Positions 1 through 10,836 of a stretch of DNA of 64,000 bases are shown in pieces (the first letter of the stretch is position 1; each line of letters opens with the position of its first letter). This DNA is from Semisulcospira habei (lineage: Eukaryota > Mollusca > Gastropoda > Semisulcospiridae): the NCBI GenBank assembly GCA_036245525.1, contig BTPG01000005.1:175131578-175195577 (forward strand). The letters run 5' to 3'. The notes under the pieces were generated by a model. It made no database searches. It was not told where the DNA came from and saw nothing but the letters and a program-made list of their open reading frames with translations. Position numbers and translations under genes: made by a program.

Positions 1-358
1 AATGAAGGTAATCAACACCCAGGGATAAGCCAGTGTCGTGGGTAGCGGCGTTGTAACCCGAGTGTCTCCTCAGCATGTTAGGAGGACAATCAACAGTCAA
101 TGATCCGGGGTGAGCGTCGTATGCCGAAGGACGCCTCATCAGGAGGGCTGGCGTGTCGGGCGCTAATGAAGAACCACTGTCATGGCCTGACGAGTTGTGG
201 CCGGAGAGTCTCCGCGTCACGTGCGGACAGCTGTCCTTAGGTGGCGAGCCTTTCTCCAGGGAGAAAGACACGGTGTTAGCTGATGGGTCAGACTGCTTCC
301 TGCCCGCCATCTTTTCTCTCTCTGGTTTGTCGTGCACCAGATATTTGTTCAAAAGCGG
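1..358 (-). CDS. Candidate internal exon, unknown protein (runs off left edge)
   Basis: On the minus strand a good acceptor (pyrimidine-rich tract ending TTGATTTTAG) is followed at 358 by 119 codons without a stop to the window edge. The peptide is Ser/Arg-rich and has three basic phospho-site-like motifs (RRLSGH, MRRPSAYD, LRRHSGYN) spaced about 25 residues apart. This periodic RRxS pattern and the mixed codon use look like real coding sequence, perhaps a disordered kinase-substrate region. I do not recognise the family. It lies on the same strand as the MAST-like exons, but the last of those (31980) ends in phase 1, and this frame needs phase 0. It therefore cannot follow directly; it is either a later MAST exon with unseen exons between, or another gene. 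Confidence 0.5.
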
Positions 359-609
359 CTAAAATCAAGTTGAAGATCACAGATATGCAGCAGAATACTG
401 TTACTGTACAATAAAGAAATCAGACTCTGTGGTTTTCGCAAGTGGATCATTGCGTTTCCACCGTTCAGCACATACAATATTTATTTTGTTCATGACAGAA
501 CTACCGAGCAATGCTTTCCAAAACCGCTGATCCGGACGAGATTGTTTAGGCTCAGCATATCCGCCCGTGAGGCCAACACGTAAGTGTACCTGTGAATGTA
601 CAGACACAC

Positions 610-668
610 ACTGGTTGTCTCTCTCGATTCGTCCTGGTAAGCGCAGCAAATCGAGGGAGGCAACCAGT
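610..668. repeat. Palindrome PalH, copy 1
   Basis: The arms begin ACTGGTTGTC and end GGCAACCAGT around a short centre and pair with a few mismatches. A second copy lies at 63699-63746. Confidence 0.7.
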
Positions 669-1159
669 ATGATATATCGACAGTGCTCGCTGCCAGAGAA
701 GCACGCAACGCTCATTAACCGCGTTATTGGCAATTATCTCTTTCATTCAAAGCTAGGACACAATACGACACACACAAGATTGCACGACTTCATTTCCTTT
801 GCAGGACGCTGTTTATCACAAAAAGCCACTTGGATAAAACATCATTTCGTGATCGGGAGCAAACTGGAAACTGCCCGCTTCCATTCTCAGCTTTCCTTAG
901 CACGCTACAGTTTCATGCTCGTGAGAAAGACAACCGTTTGTCTCAGTTCCTGCGATAAGCAGCAGATACCGTCGGTTCGATTTTCCTCCTCCGCGTCGGA
1001 AATGCCACAGAATTCTTTGCTTTTTAGCTGTCTCATTGAAGTTCATCGCTTTACAAAATGTCAAAGAACTACTATACTTTTCATCTGTCACACGGAATTA
1101 TTCACTCCTCAGATGTCATTTAACTGAGTAACCAACAGCAGGTCAAAACAAATCGCGTT
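669..1159. other. No recognisable feature
   Basis: An open frame of about 186 codons covers part of this on the plus strand, but it starts inside PalH and has no recognisable motif. I see no gene or repeat. Confidence 0.4.
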
Positions 1160-1247
1160 TTTGGACGCAAACTGTGGATTAAAAGCTCGGACAAACATGC
1201 GATATCGCATGTTTGTCCGGGCTTTTAATCCACAGTTTGTGTCCAAA
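1160..1247. repeat. Palindrome PalG (single copy)
   Basis: Arms of about 43 bp starting TTTGGACGCAAACTGTGG meet at a GATATC centre with two or three mismatches. No second copy is seen here. Confidence 0.75.
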
Positions 1248-1656
1248 GACAGTTTTGGAATTACTCCTGACTGACGGAAAACCTCTATTCTTCACCTTTG
1301 AGCTGTGACGCAATCCTTATTGGTTCTGAACTGCTCTGTAATAGACCCCTTTGCAGCTTGTGAAGGTGTCACTGTCTGAGTCCTTTGCTTTTAAATCATC
1401 ACGGTGACCAGATGTCGTGACGAAGAAAAGCAGTCGCTGCAGGTACACAGCCAAAACGTAACGAATCACTGAGAGTAAAATTATGTCCATACAGTTATTA
1501 CAATGGGTTCCGACGTTAAATATCTTCAGCCCTGACACATTACAACCAGGTATGAGTCGAACATGACAGTTTAAGGCTGGTGTCCACACAGCATGGCGCC
1601 AAAATATGCTGGCAACCACCTGTGAACTATCTTGTTTTCTGTACCATAATGCAGTC
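1248..1656. other. No recognisable feature
   Basis: Ordinary mixed-composition sequence; no exon borders or repeats noticed. Confidence 0.4.
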
Positions 1657-1862
1657 TTAACCCATGTCATACTGAGGCTAAAAGCTTCAAAATTGGACAC
1701 TGCCATATGCAAGCTACATTATAGTACTTACAGATAAGGATATAGACCAATAGCTTTAGTTCAAGGGGCGCCTAGAGGCACCAAGATATTCTGGCACTAA
1801 CCTTGAACTATTTTAGTCAAACTTATTTCACACACTGGTGTATTCCGAATGATAAGGGTTAA
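1657..1862. mobile_element. PalA-like MITE, long-flank variant, copy 1
   Basis: Begins TTAACCCATGTC and ends ATAAGGGTTAA. The inner hairpin is degraded (GGCGCC to GGCACC). Its flanks closely match the copy at 29122-29343, so both ends are defined by comparison. Confidence 0.75.
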
Positions 1863-2543
1863 GAAGACAACTACCAGGTAACTGAATTTCGACTCGCTAA
1901 CGTCTATACGGCAAGAAACAACTGTTACTTACCAAGGTGCGTGTAAACGCCCAGCCACTAAAGTAAATCTCAAATGAGTCCGAAAACTTTGAAACGTATG
2001 CGTCAAGCACGTGACTTTGAGATGGATGGCATTACGCACGTTACTTTGAGATGGATGGTTACTTAGGAAAAAAAAAAGCTTACTTTTTTACATTAACGTG
2101 TCACACACTGACGGGAATCCGATACGTACGTGTTCCACACATTACTCGTTTGAAATGAACTGAATACATGTGCGTCGGTCGCGCAAGTTCCAACACCCAC
2201 TGTGCCGACACGACAACTTTGACAAGGATTCCGGCGCATCTTCACACGCTCCCAATTCACATTAATTCACACTCAGCCGCTGTCAGTCAAGTTATATCTC
2301 CTTCCCACAGCGGGACCACTGTTTCTGAATCAGCACCGATTGTTGTGACTGGCACACTGTCAAACAGTGGAGGCGCGCGTTTTCGAAACACTGGCGTTGG
2401 AGCCACAGGGGGCCTGATTTCTTGTTGACAGGTCAACGGAAAAGAGCTGTGCCAGTGTAAAGAGGGAGTCACCATTTCGTTTCCTGGTTACACACACACA
2501 CACAACCACACTCCATCCTTTCCTGGTCTCAAAATAAATCCTT
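1863..2543. other. No recognisable feature
   Basis: Contains a small direct repeat (GACTTTGAGATGGATGG-like, 2011-2055) and a short CA run near 2490. Nothing else is seen. Confidence 0.4.
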
Positions 2544-2604
2544 CGCAAGCCACTACGCTGGGCGCTCCGCTATAGCGGAGCGCGGCCCTGCGTAGTGGCT
2601 TGCG
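2544..2604. repeat. Palindrome PalD, short copy
   Basis: CGCAAGCCACTACGC pairs with GCGTAGTGGCTTGCG around GCGCTCCGCTATAGCGGAGC. It shares the 'CCACTA..GC' arm and CTATAG centre with the other PalD copies. Confidence 0.7.
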
Positions 2605-2869
2605 CAGGTTTCCAACTCACTCAAGCACGTGATCCCATGTCCTCAACGCCAGCTTGTAGAATGGGCTGGGTTGGTTTGGCGTTACAGGCACGAGTCTGAA
2701 GTCTGTTCCTCAGTTACCCGCCGTTATATTCCCGCTCTCGCGTTCGCGACCCTGTTCTGTTTTATGGGAGACAGTCCGTGGAATGCGTGAACCATTGACA
2801 CTGGCTAGAACCCTGCTGACTCCCTCCGTCAGCGGGCAATGGAGTTATTGAAGGGTCTAGCCCTTACAA

Positions 2870-2997
2870 TCAAGACGCATAAAATCTTTTTTTTCTCTCT
2901 CAGCCGATCTATAAACGTGTCTGATCCCAACGTGGATAGAGGATACAGTCTCACAGATCAGTGCAGAGGCTCATGAAAGTCTATGCGTCTTGCAGCT
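2870..2997. repeat. PalB relic with enlarged loop
   Basis: A left-arm trace (CAAGACGCATAAAATC) and a right arm (GAAAGTCTATGCGTCTTGCAG) are separated by about 80 bp of unrelated sequence. Confidence 0.4.
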
Positions 2998-3251
2998 AAA
3001 AGTCTACGTCATCCGCTGATACGATGCATTCAGCACTGAAACCAGGCCAAGTCGACCATAGTGCTGAAGGACCTTGTCGTTAGCGTCGACTCGGCGCTGA
3101 GAGGTTTGGTTGCATTCTTTAGCGTACTGACATCGTGGCGCGGAACTCTGTGAGAGTCTCGCCTGTTTCTGCCATATAGTGGCTGCGGCGAAATGCTGCC
3201 GTCTCACTCGCTCGCTAAATTCTGAGTAAAACGGGACCTAGCCCTGACATC

Positions 3252-3317
3252 AAAAGGCATAGATTCTTATGAGCCTTTGCTGTCGCAGGGTCTTATAAGA
3301 ATCTATGCCTCTTGCAG
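3252..3317. mobile_element. PalB hairpin
   Basis: The arms read AGATTCTTATGAG and CTTATAAGAATCT. The TTAT change from the usual CTCAT is present in both arms. Confidence 0.7.
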
Positions 3318-3561
3318 ACGAAAGTAGCTGGTTGAGGGACTGCTCTGCGCGTTCTCTCCACTGGTCGCCGCTGCTGCTGATGGATGTAGGATCAATACAG
3401 CCTGTTCCACGGCTGTCTGTTCACATTGTCTATGAACTGGAATTTAAACGCAACTTGAAACAGCGGGAGAAAGAGGTCAGGATCAATACCGTCACAGACC
3501 TAAACCTCGATAAATCTCTACGTTTGAGGCACAGAGACGTTTCAGAATGGGGACTGACCCA

Positions 3562-3642
3562 GCAAGAGAGACTGGTGATCCGAAACGAATCTCACGAGCC
3601 TCTGCGGCTGCTGGGGCTCATGAGAATCTATGACTCTTGCAG
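3562..3642. mobile_element. PalB hairpin, degraded left arm
   Basis: Right arm GGGGCTCATGAGAATCTATG is intact; the left arm carries small insertions. Confidence 0.6.
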
Positions 3643-4101
3643 ACAGAAGCTGCTGCACCTCGCCCTTTACTTGCTCGCCATGGCAGTCTATTCTTCTATC
3701 AATCTTCTCTTGTAATACATATGTTGACGACTAAGTAACGCGGCTTATATATATATACACTATCTGACAGTCGCGTCGTCACTGTGAATTACAGCGGATT
3801 TCGTCTGCGCCCGCGTCGTGGGTCACATAACATTACATCAAATACAATTACATAATTATGCACAGACGGACAAAGCCGTCAGACTGATAGATCAAGCTAT
3901 TGGCTCTCATTACCACCACGCGGTCATGGATGCCAATGGCCAGGCGCAAGCTTTTCAACCTGACTCTGTCGATGTGCGCACTGCTGAGTCACGGAAATTT
4001 ACGTTGTGGCGTACTGAGCAGTGCACGAACTCGTGAGCACGACCACGGAACTTAGATGTGAAGAAACAGATGTAAATGTGACCACAAAGAAACACAGGAC
4101 C
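3643..4101. other. No recognisable feature
   Basis: Short (TA)n near 3750; otherwise nothing recognised. Confidence 0.4.
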
Positions 4102-4168
4102 AGCAAGAGACAAATCCTCATGAGCCCCCGCGACTATGGAGGCTCACGAGGATTCATGTCTTTTGTAG
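4102..4168. mobile_element. PalB hairpin
   Basis: CAGCAAGAGACAAATCCTCA pairs with a GAGGATTCATGTCTTTTG right arm; central CCCCCGCGACTATGGAGG. Confidence 0.65.
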
Positions 4169-4554
4169 CTGGGTAGCGTTCACCTTGTCCCAGCAGTAAA
4201 AGAGTTAAACAATATGACCAACAAGAGTGCTGGTCTGTGATTTATATGGCCATTACTGCTTCGAGTCGTGAGGCCCAATCTCACAGGCCGGCAACGCTAT
4301 AACTGCATGTAACAAAAAGTGACTTGACCATGCAGTCCCCGACGCCGGCATCTTATCACCTCGATCAAAAGACGCAATACACGCAAGTGCATCCATGCAA
4401 TTGTCCCATCATCACGCGCAGGAGATTGCATGGTGTGATGCTATTCGTGAGCTATCGGAATGGTTTTTCGTGTTTTATCTCTTCCTGAAAAAGTTTTTAT
4501 TTATTTTTCAATATTTATTACAGCCACCTTATCTGGAAGAAGAATATCAATGGT
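4169..4554. other. No recognisable feature
   Basis: No exon or repeat signature seen. Confidence 0.4.
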
Positions 4555-4622
4555 CAGCAAAAGGCACAGAACCTCATGAACCCCCGCAGCATGTGGAGGC
4601 TCATGAGGTTCTATGCCTATTG
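4555..4622. mobile_element. PalB hairpin
   Basis: GAACCTCATGA pairs with TCATGAGGTTC. GAACC replaces the usual GATCC in both arms. Confidence 0.7.
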
Positions 4623-4919
4623 CACAACGGAAGGCGGAATAATAACAAAAGACAGTTTCACGCCATGCCGACGGGCAACTGAATAAACAAAGGTGGCGGT
4701 GTGTGAACAACTGGAAGCGATCATGGAGCACAAACCATGTAGGCCGCAAAGAAACAATAAGTGCAAATATGTAGAGACTGCATGTATGTGCAATGAAACA
4801 CAAATTGTAATGGATGACGCATGTCAGACGGAAATATCAAGATGCGGATACAGATAGCGCGCGTGCAGGCCGAAAGGTCCAAAACGACAAACGAGCACAC
4901 GCATATTACATAACATTGT

Positions 4920-5128
4920 ATTAACAGGTTTAGTGTCAGCCGACGCAGACCGTTTCTGCAATCTTCGTCAATCCAACACCAAAAATCCCTAAAAGTCCCA
5001 AGAACATGGATTCAAAGCGGTGTCAGCAAGAGGAGTAGATCCTCATGCGCCCCCGCAACTGCGGGGGCTCATGAGGATCTATGCCGATTGCAGTTGCGAG
5101 GTGTTCACATTTTCTCGGCAGCACTGAA
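4920..5128. mobile_element. PalB element, near full length
   Basis: Flank motifs shared by full PalB copies (CAGACCGTTTCTGCAATC, AACATGGATTCAAA, then TTTTCTCGGCAG on the right) surround the hairpin at 5024-5090, whose arms meet as CCCCCGCAACTGCGGGGG. Confidence 0.7.
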
Positions 5129-5385
5129 CTTGTTTGGCTGTCGGAGGCGATTTTGGTGGAGATGGACTTCTGGCTTTGATTCCTACAGGGCTCATCTCGA
5201 CCAAAGTCGCTACAGACAGCCAACGGGTCAGAATACCAATCAACTGAGCTTCACTTTCATACCAGCATCTTCCGGACAAATGTACCACATGAGCAACAAC
5301 TTTCGGACGGCGACTGACGAGGTCCTTTTCCAGCAACCTTCGGCTGACCAGAGCCCCCTCATGTGCATTTTGAAAGTTACTATAC

Positions 5386-5490
5386 TGACGAGCAAAAGAA
5401 ATGCGACATTTCTGGAACCATCGGACACACTCAAGTGACACTCAAGTGTTTCAGATGGTTCCCAAAATGTTGCATTTCTATTGTTCGTCA
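5386..5490. repeat. Palindrome PalM (single copy)
   Basis: TGACGAGCAAAAGAAATGC pairs with GCATTTCTATTGTTCGTCA through about 50-bp arms, with roughly 15% mismatch. Confidence 0.7.
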
Positions 5491-5594
5491 GCTGAGTGTG
5501 TGCGTAGTGTTTCTTAGACACAAACTGTCGTCAAGAAGACGACTTCTAAGGCAGATTATGTGACATGGCACACCTCTGCAAGCAGTTCTACTCT

Positions 5595-5757
5595 TAATTC
5601 AAGGGTAGTGCCAGATTAGCTTGGCGCCTGTTGGCGCCAAGCTAATCTGGCACTACCCTTGAATTATCATGGTCGATCCATCTCCTGCAACAGGTGTTTA
5701 GTCGTTAGATGACGCCTCCAAAATTTGGGAATTACGTGCGTCGGGCTGAATGAGTTT
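5595..5757. mobile_element. PalA MITE, 5'-truncated
   Basis: A perfect hairpin core (5597-5664) with GGCGCC loops is followed by the standard right flank (CATCTCCTGCAAC, GACGCCTCCAAAATTTGGG, then TCGGGCTGAATGAGTT). Confidence 0.8.
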
Positions 5758-5842
5758 TTTTTAAAAAAATTGCCAATAAAAAGCACTCTCGGAAAGGTCA
5801 AGTCCGATACAACTTCAACAAAGAAAAAAAAAAAAAAAAACA

Positions 5843-5900
5843 CGCTAGGAAAGGACAACACAATTGTGTTGTACTTGTTCTTCCCGAGCGTGTTTATTTT
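5843..5900. repeat. Palindrome PalK, short copy
   Basis: AACACGCTAGGAAAGGACAA pairs imperfectly with TTGTTCTTCCCGAGCGTGTT around ACACAATTGTGT. It relates to 15240-15331. Confidence 0.6.
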
Positions 5901-6339
5901 TGTTGCTTTGCTGGGATTTTTTTTTGCATTTTATTCGCCTTTTAGTAATGACCTATTTCAATTTTTTTTTTTTTTTTTGGTTTTTTGTGGCGACTTCTTT
6001 GAACAAATTTCTTGGAGCCAGAACCTGGGGTGCTTTTTGAGATTAAAGCACGCAAGGTGGGCCGACCGTTGCACTCATCCAGACATACCTTTCATGTCGC
6101 CGAATGACACGCCATAGTGACAGGACTGGGGAGTTCAAAGGGCCTTTTTATGCGACTTCGATCAAAATTTATTTTTCTTGAAATCAGAATCTAGGCACGC
6201 AATATGGAGAATATATTTTAACCCCGTCATTGCGCAGTTTTTCACACGCGGCGTTTCAGGACAAATCAGTTGTCATTTGAGATAAGAGTAATAGCACCGG
6301 CCATCCTTCAACGGATGTAAAATGGGGGTCAGCGAGTAA
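5901..6339. other. T-rich stretch, no gene seen
   Basis: Contains several poly-T runs (for example 5961-5978). No splice-bounded coding sequence is recognised. Confidence 0.4.
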
Positions 6340-6420
6340 TAGTAATACTGTACATTATATAGCGCTTAACCTCCAAATGAATAGTGCTCTAAACGCTTTA
6401 CAAGATCAAAATCACAAAAC
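6340..6420. repeat. Possible retroelement tail (ATATAGCGC motif)
   Basis: ACATTATATAGCGCTTAA followed by AGTGCTCTAAACGCTTTACA resembles a widespread invertebrate retroelement 3'-tail motif. This is recalled by pattern and was not aligned. Confidence 0.35.
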
Positions 6421-6455
6421 AAAAAGTACAAGAAAGAAAACGCTACAATAAATGT

Positions 6456-7276
6456 TACAACAAGAAAAGCAAAGCCATTATGGCTCACGTGCATGACCGA
6501 TTTAAATGTGTGACCTTTGTGACATGGGCTGGCTTCTGCAACAGCAAAATCATTTTTTCTGAAAATGTAAGCATTTTTCACACATCTGTCAAACACCCCC
6601 CCCCCCCCCCCCCCCCACCCGTGACCTTTGTGGTGAGTCGACTAAATTAGTATGCATAGGAAGGTCTTATCATCAGCTATCTTTGTACAAATTTGGCTGA
6701 AAAATTTGCAAAAATGTTGGTAATACCTACAATTTTTTTTTAAAATCGGCATTTTACACACATTTGCCAGCCTCTTGTGACCCTTGAACTTTCTGAGGGG
6801 TCATCCAAATTAGTATGCATATAGGTCTTACCATCAGGTATCTCTGTACCAAGTTTGGGTTTAAAGGTTGTGAATAGTATTTGTGAAAACAACATCTTTT
6901 GTCAAAATATGGCTATTTCCCACCTATTTCCTGAGCTCTTGTGACCCTTGACCTTTTCGAGGGGATCAACCAAATTAGTACATATTGAAAGGTCATACCA
7001 TCAGATATCTTTGTACCAAGTTTGGGTTTAAAGTTGTGAATAGTATTTGAGAAAAAATAAATTATGTCAAAATATAGCTATTTTTGACCTATTTCCTGAT
7101 CACCTGTGACCTTGACCTTTTTGGAGAGGTCACTCAAACTGATATGGTTAGGAAGGTCTTACCACAAAGTATCCTTGGACCAAGTTTGAAGAATGAGGCT
7201 TGAATAGTCTCCGAGAAAATGCCTACGTTAAAGTTTACCACGGACAGCCGACCACTGGCTTCGCACGTGAGCCAAA
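6456..7276. repeat. Mod150 element, copy 1
   Basis: Starts GCAAAGCCATTATGGCTCAC and ends TTCGCACGTGAGCCAAAA, so the GGCTCACGTG ends are inverted. Inside are four or five modules of about 150 bp, each with GTGACC(C)TTGACCTTT, a CATCAGGTATCT motif and TTGTGAATAGTATTTG. Other copies are at 29858-31028 and 36475-37053. Poly-C of 21 lies at 6596-6616. Confidence 0.8.
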
Positions 7277-7287
7277 ATTCAATGCGG

Positions 7288-7362
7288 GAAAGGACAAGGA
7301 ACCTCATGGAACCTGATGAGCCCCCGCAACTGTGGGTGCTCATGAGGTTCTATGCCTCATGC
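7288..7362. mobile_element. PalB hairpin
   Basis: AAGGAACCTCATGGAACCTG has a small duplication in the left arm; the right arm GCTCATGAGGTTCTATGCC is intact. Confidence 0.65.
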
Positions 7363-7696
7363 GGCACTTTCAAGGCTGGGTCACTGACAGTGACGGGGGC
7401 AGGGTGGGGGTTACGTACAGCAGAATTTCAGTCTTTATCTGTTTCGAGAACTTTCCCAAAAACGGGACACGCCAAGTGACAAGATTCAGCGAGAAATCTG
7501 TCTAAATATTGACAGATCCCTGTTTTCTCGCTTCTCGAAAGGCTGGGAAGCCGACTTGTTTGCGGAAACAACTGGAGCCGCCCTAGAGGGGGGAAAAAAA
7601 CAACTGTGCGGCAAATGTGTCTCCGGCGCAGCAACAATTTTTAAACTGACCATTCACTTCCAGCACCATCCAAGGAAAGACGGACAGACCGTGACA
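7363..7696. other. No recognisable feature
   Basis: Nothing recognised beyond a short CGAGAA/TTCTCG inverted motif near 7490-7540. Confidence 0.35.
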
Positions 7697-7785
7697 GCTC
7701 AATGGTTAGTGCCTGATTAGCTTGGCGCCTTTCCAGGCGCCAATCTAATCAGGGTGTGCTCCTGAGCCATCATGGTCAATCTATC
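7697..7785. mobile_element. PalA MITE, diverged
   Basis: Hairpin TTAGTGCCTGATTAGCTTGG pairs with CCAATCTAATCAGG; GAGCCATCATGGTCAATC flank on the right. Confidence 0.65.
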
Positions 7786-8055
7786 ATCCGCGTCGGTAGA
7801 GCAGAAATTGGTGTACGACTGACACAGGTGAACTTTTAGGCTCCGAGGGTGAAAGGGATACGGCATGGCGGACCAGATATTTCCGTTTGTCAGTTTGATG
7901 TCTTCCCCCTCCTGTTGCGGTCAGCAAACGCGGACCACGCCTAAGAAATCCATAATCTCCGTCACTGCCGGCTATACGGTACTTCTCCGGCAACAGAGGC
8001 AGATTTTCTTGCTAGACAGCCCCGCCTACCTGAGGCATACATACAATTACACAGT

Positions 8056-8388
8056 TTAACTCATTCAGTCCCGGACACACCACACCAAGACATGGATCGA
8101 GCATGATCAAGGGTGGTGCCAGAATAGCTTGGCGCCCATAGGCGCCAAGCTATTCTGGCACCACCCTTGAACTATCATGCTCGATTTGTCTCTAGAGTTG
8201 TCACGCAGTCCTCAGGACAACTCAATTGGTCCTCAGTTGCCACTTCTGCCAGAGTAGTAGCGGAATCCTCTGTTTGTTTGTCTATTGACAAGGTATATCC
8301 GAATGTAAAATTGTGTGACCGTTTCTAAGCGTGTTCTCTCGTGGGTACTCTTAAATTGGGGATTCGGTCCTCGGGTAGAACGTGTTAA
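8056..8388. mobile_element. PalA MITE, long-arm copy
   Basis: TTAACTCATTCAGTCCCGG at the left and GGGTAGAACGTGTTAA at the right give TTAA at both ends. Hairpin arms reach ATCGAGCATGAT / ATCATGCTCGAT; this AGCATG change from ACCATG is in both arms. Confidence 0.85.
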
Positions 8389-8501
8389 AAAAAAAAAATG
8401 ACAACTGCGTTTCAGATCAAAACAAACACATATAGTCTCTCTGTAAATAAAATTACTGAGAATTACATCTTCCCTGCAGACACAAACTATCGCAGATAAA
8501 T

Positions 8502-8727
8502 TTAACCCCTTCGCTGCCAGTGCCAGCAGATTGTGTTTCTGAAACCTTCGTTAATTCTACACTAAAGAACTGCATCCATTCAAGGAACATGAAAATTTAC
8601 TATAACCCCCCCCCACACACACACACACACACAAAACCCACACAAAAACAAACCCGCATTTGGCGTGTGGCATTGGGGTCTCGTGAGAATCCATGTCTCT
8701 TGTAGCTGAATCATGTTTCAAGGCAGT
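8502..8727. mobile_element. PalB element, rearranged
   Basis: TTAACCCCTTCGCTGCCAG start and a right arm (GGGTCTCGTGAGAATCCATG) remain. The left arm is replaced by a (CA)n run near 8616. Confidence 0.5.
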
Positions 8728-8733
8728 GTAGCC

Positions 8734-8929
8734 CGTTCAGTGCCAGTTAAAGCTGACTGCGTTTCTGTAATGTTCCTGAATTCAACACCAATAATCCCTG
8801 GATGTCCCAGAAACTGGTGTCAACAAGAGGCATAGATCCTCATGAGCCCCCGCAACTGCGGGGGCTCATGGGGATCTACCTCTTGCAAGTTGGGTCGCGT
8901 TCACATTTCCTCGGCACTGAACGGGTTAA
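8734..8929. mobile_element. PalB element, full length
   Basis: Left part starts after GCCAGTTAA; the hairpin is at 8826-8888; the right end is CGGCACTGAACGGGTTAA. This copy shows well the TTAA/GGGTTAA termini of PalB. Confidence 0.8.
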
Positions 8930-9205
8930 CTAAGGCTTCGCATCTAGATATTGGGAAATACTCAGCGCATTATCTTTTCCCGTTCTTGATCTACAACACG
9001 TGCGCACCATCAAGCTCGAACGCGCATGAACGTGCCACCGGTAGTGACTTGTATCAAAATAGGCCGACATAATGTACACAATAGCAAGCGTATGCAGGAA
9101 TCTGAAATCGTTTTTTATATATTGTTTACGGGCCTCGAGGGCAACGCTGCTCACAAGGCCACCTCCGAGATCTGGTTTAGTGCTGTGCACATGTGCGGCA
9201 TTTCT

Positions 9206-9424
9206 GTCGAAGTAACCCCGTTTAGTGCCGAGAAAAACTTAACATCACACAAATGCAAGAGGAATAGATCCTCATGAGCGCCCGCAATTGCGGGGCTCAT
9301 GAGGATCTATGGCTCTTGCTGACACCGTTTTGAATCCATGCTCCTAGCACACGTAGTGCTTTAGTGTTGAATTGATGAAGACTGAGGCCGAAACGCAGTC
9401 TGCGTCAGCTGGTATGGAACTGGT
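9206..9424. mobile_element. PalB element, opposite orientation
   Basis: Hairpin at 9256-9320, followed by the flank in reverse order (TTTTGAATCCATGCTC, then CGCAGTCTGCGTC). Confidence 0.7.
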
Positions 9425-9496
9425 AAACCCCTTGTGCATGCAGCCATCACTACTGTAAACAGTACCGACGGCTGCATGCATGCCGAAGGGGGTTAA
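9425..9496. mobile_element. PalE hairpin
   Basis: CCCCTTGTGCATGCAGCC pairs with GGCTGCATGCATGCCGAAGG around ACTGTAAACAGT; ends GGGGGTTAA. Confidence 0.7.
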
Positions 9497-9849
9497 TCAT
9501 TTCCAGACAATTCTTTCCATACGTGGCAAACACAGAGCCACAAGTTCTCCTTGCAACGGGGTCGCCAGAAAATCAGCGCCTCAAGCTGATACGGAGCTAA
9601 CGTGTTTACACAACAGGTTCCGTGGAGAATAATTCAAGATCCAAGATTTAAAATGTTATTGCGTCTTAGACAAACACATTTTCTTTCAGTTGGGGGATGT
9701 TGGATAAGAATAAACAAAACAGATAATGTTACTGGGATTGAACACCGTCGGAAAACTGCCAGCGGACCCAGACTGTTTTATGAAATCTTGGCTAATTGCA
9801 AGCCAAAGAGCACCAGCCGTCTAATGAACCTGGATACAAAATGTTGTCG
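9497..9849. other. No recognisable feature
   Basis: An open frame of about 98 codons ends inside the next PalB hairpin and is probably spurious. Confidence 0.35.
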
Positions 9850-9918
9850 ACAAGAGGCATACATCCTCATGAGCCCCCGCGACTGCGGGGGCTCATGAGG
9901 ATTCATGCCTCTTGCAAC
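9850..9918. mobile_element. PalB hairpin
   Basis: Near-perfect arms meet at CCCCCGCGACTGCGGGGG. Confidence 0.75.
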
Positions 9919-9999
9919 TGAATCATGTTCTCTTTTTCTCGGCAGTCAACAACTCCTCTACTTCAAATGTCAACTGAGAAATGTGGATGGAACGTGACT

Positions 10000-10035
10000 G
10001 ATCAAGGACAATGCCTAATTAGCTTGGCTCATGGC
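10000..10035. repeat. PalA left-arm fragment
   Basis: AATGCCTAATTAGCTTGGC matches one PalA arm with no partner arm. Confidence 0.45.
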
Positions 10036-10227
10036 GTCTACACCCCAACCTTTACTCTTCCCTTTTCCGCGGCTTGAACGCAGTAGAAGATTAGCAAATT
10101 GTCGGGAATGCAACGTGAGCTAATCGTGCCTGTGCGTGAGGAACAGTGTGGAAACACCAGACGTCTATGTAAACAAGTAACACCAACCAATGACACCTGG
10201 GTTTTTATGCATGAAAGCGGTCTACAA

Positions 10228-10505
10228 AGCGTCGGCTTGGTCTAAATATAAAGTTATCGCATACTGTTCCAGACTAACAACGTCGGCTTGGTCTAAATAA
10301 AAAGTTCTCGCCTACTGTTGCGGACTAATAACGTCGGCTTGGTCTAAATAAGAAGTTCTCGCCTACTGTTGCGAACTAATAACGTCAGCTTGGTCTAAAT
10401 AAGAAGTTCTCGCCTACTGTTGCGAACTAATAACGTCGGCTTGGTCTAAATATAAAGTTTTTGCCTACTGTTGCGGCCTAATAACGTCGGCTTGGTATAA
10501 ACATG
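10228..10505. repeat. Tandem repeat, 51-bp unit, about 5.5 copies
   Basis: The unit begins AACGTCGGCTTGGTCTAAAT and recurs at about 10228, 10278, 10329, 10380, 10431 and 10482 with few differences. Confidence 0.9.
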
Positions 10506-10717
10506 TTCCAGCTTCTTGTTTGTAGCAGTAGGCTTGGACTTTTTATTTAGACCACGCAGGTTTTTTTTTTCTTCTTTTAATTTGCCTTCAGGCACTGGGA
10601 AACCTGGCAAATATGACAGACACGTGGCGGGGCTCAAACACCCCCCCCCCCCCCCCCCCCCTTTCAGACTGATCGTGATCCAAGCAAAGCAATGCTCATC
10701 CCTGTCAAGCTGGTCCC

Positions 10718-10790
10718 GTCTGCAAGAGGCACAGTTTCTCATAAGCCCCTGCAGCCCGCACGGGCTCATTAGAATCAATGCCTCTTTCTG
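10718..10790. mobile_element. PalB hairpin
   Basis: GTCTGCAAGAGGCACAG left arm, CCCCTGCAGCCCGCACGGG centre, AGAATCAATGCCTCTTTC right arm. A C21 run lies just upstream at 10641-10661. Confidence 0.65.
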
Positions 10791-10836
10791 AACCAATCAT
10801 GGCTCAAGGTGTTCCTCAAAGGAATTCGTCGTAGTT

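Noticed and set aside
567..1127. 186-codon open frame on the plus strand
   Set aside because: Starts within palindrome PalH, has no motif and no splice context.
5595..5664. Rho-independent terminator or microRNA hairpin
   Set aside because: The perfect hairpins are members of dispersed mobile families; nothing indicates terminator function or small-RNA processing.
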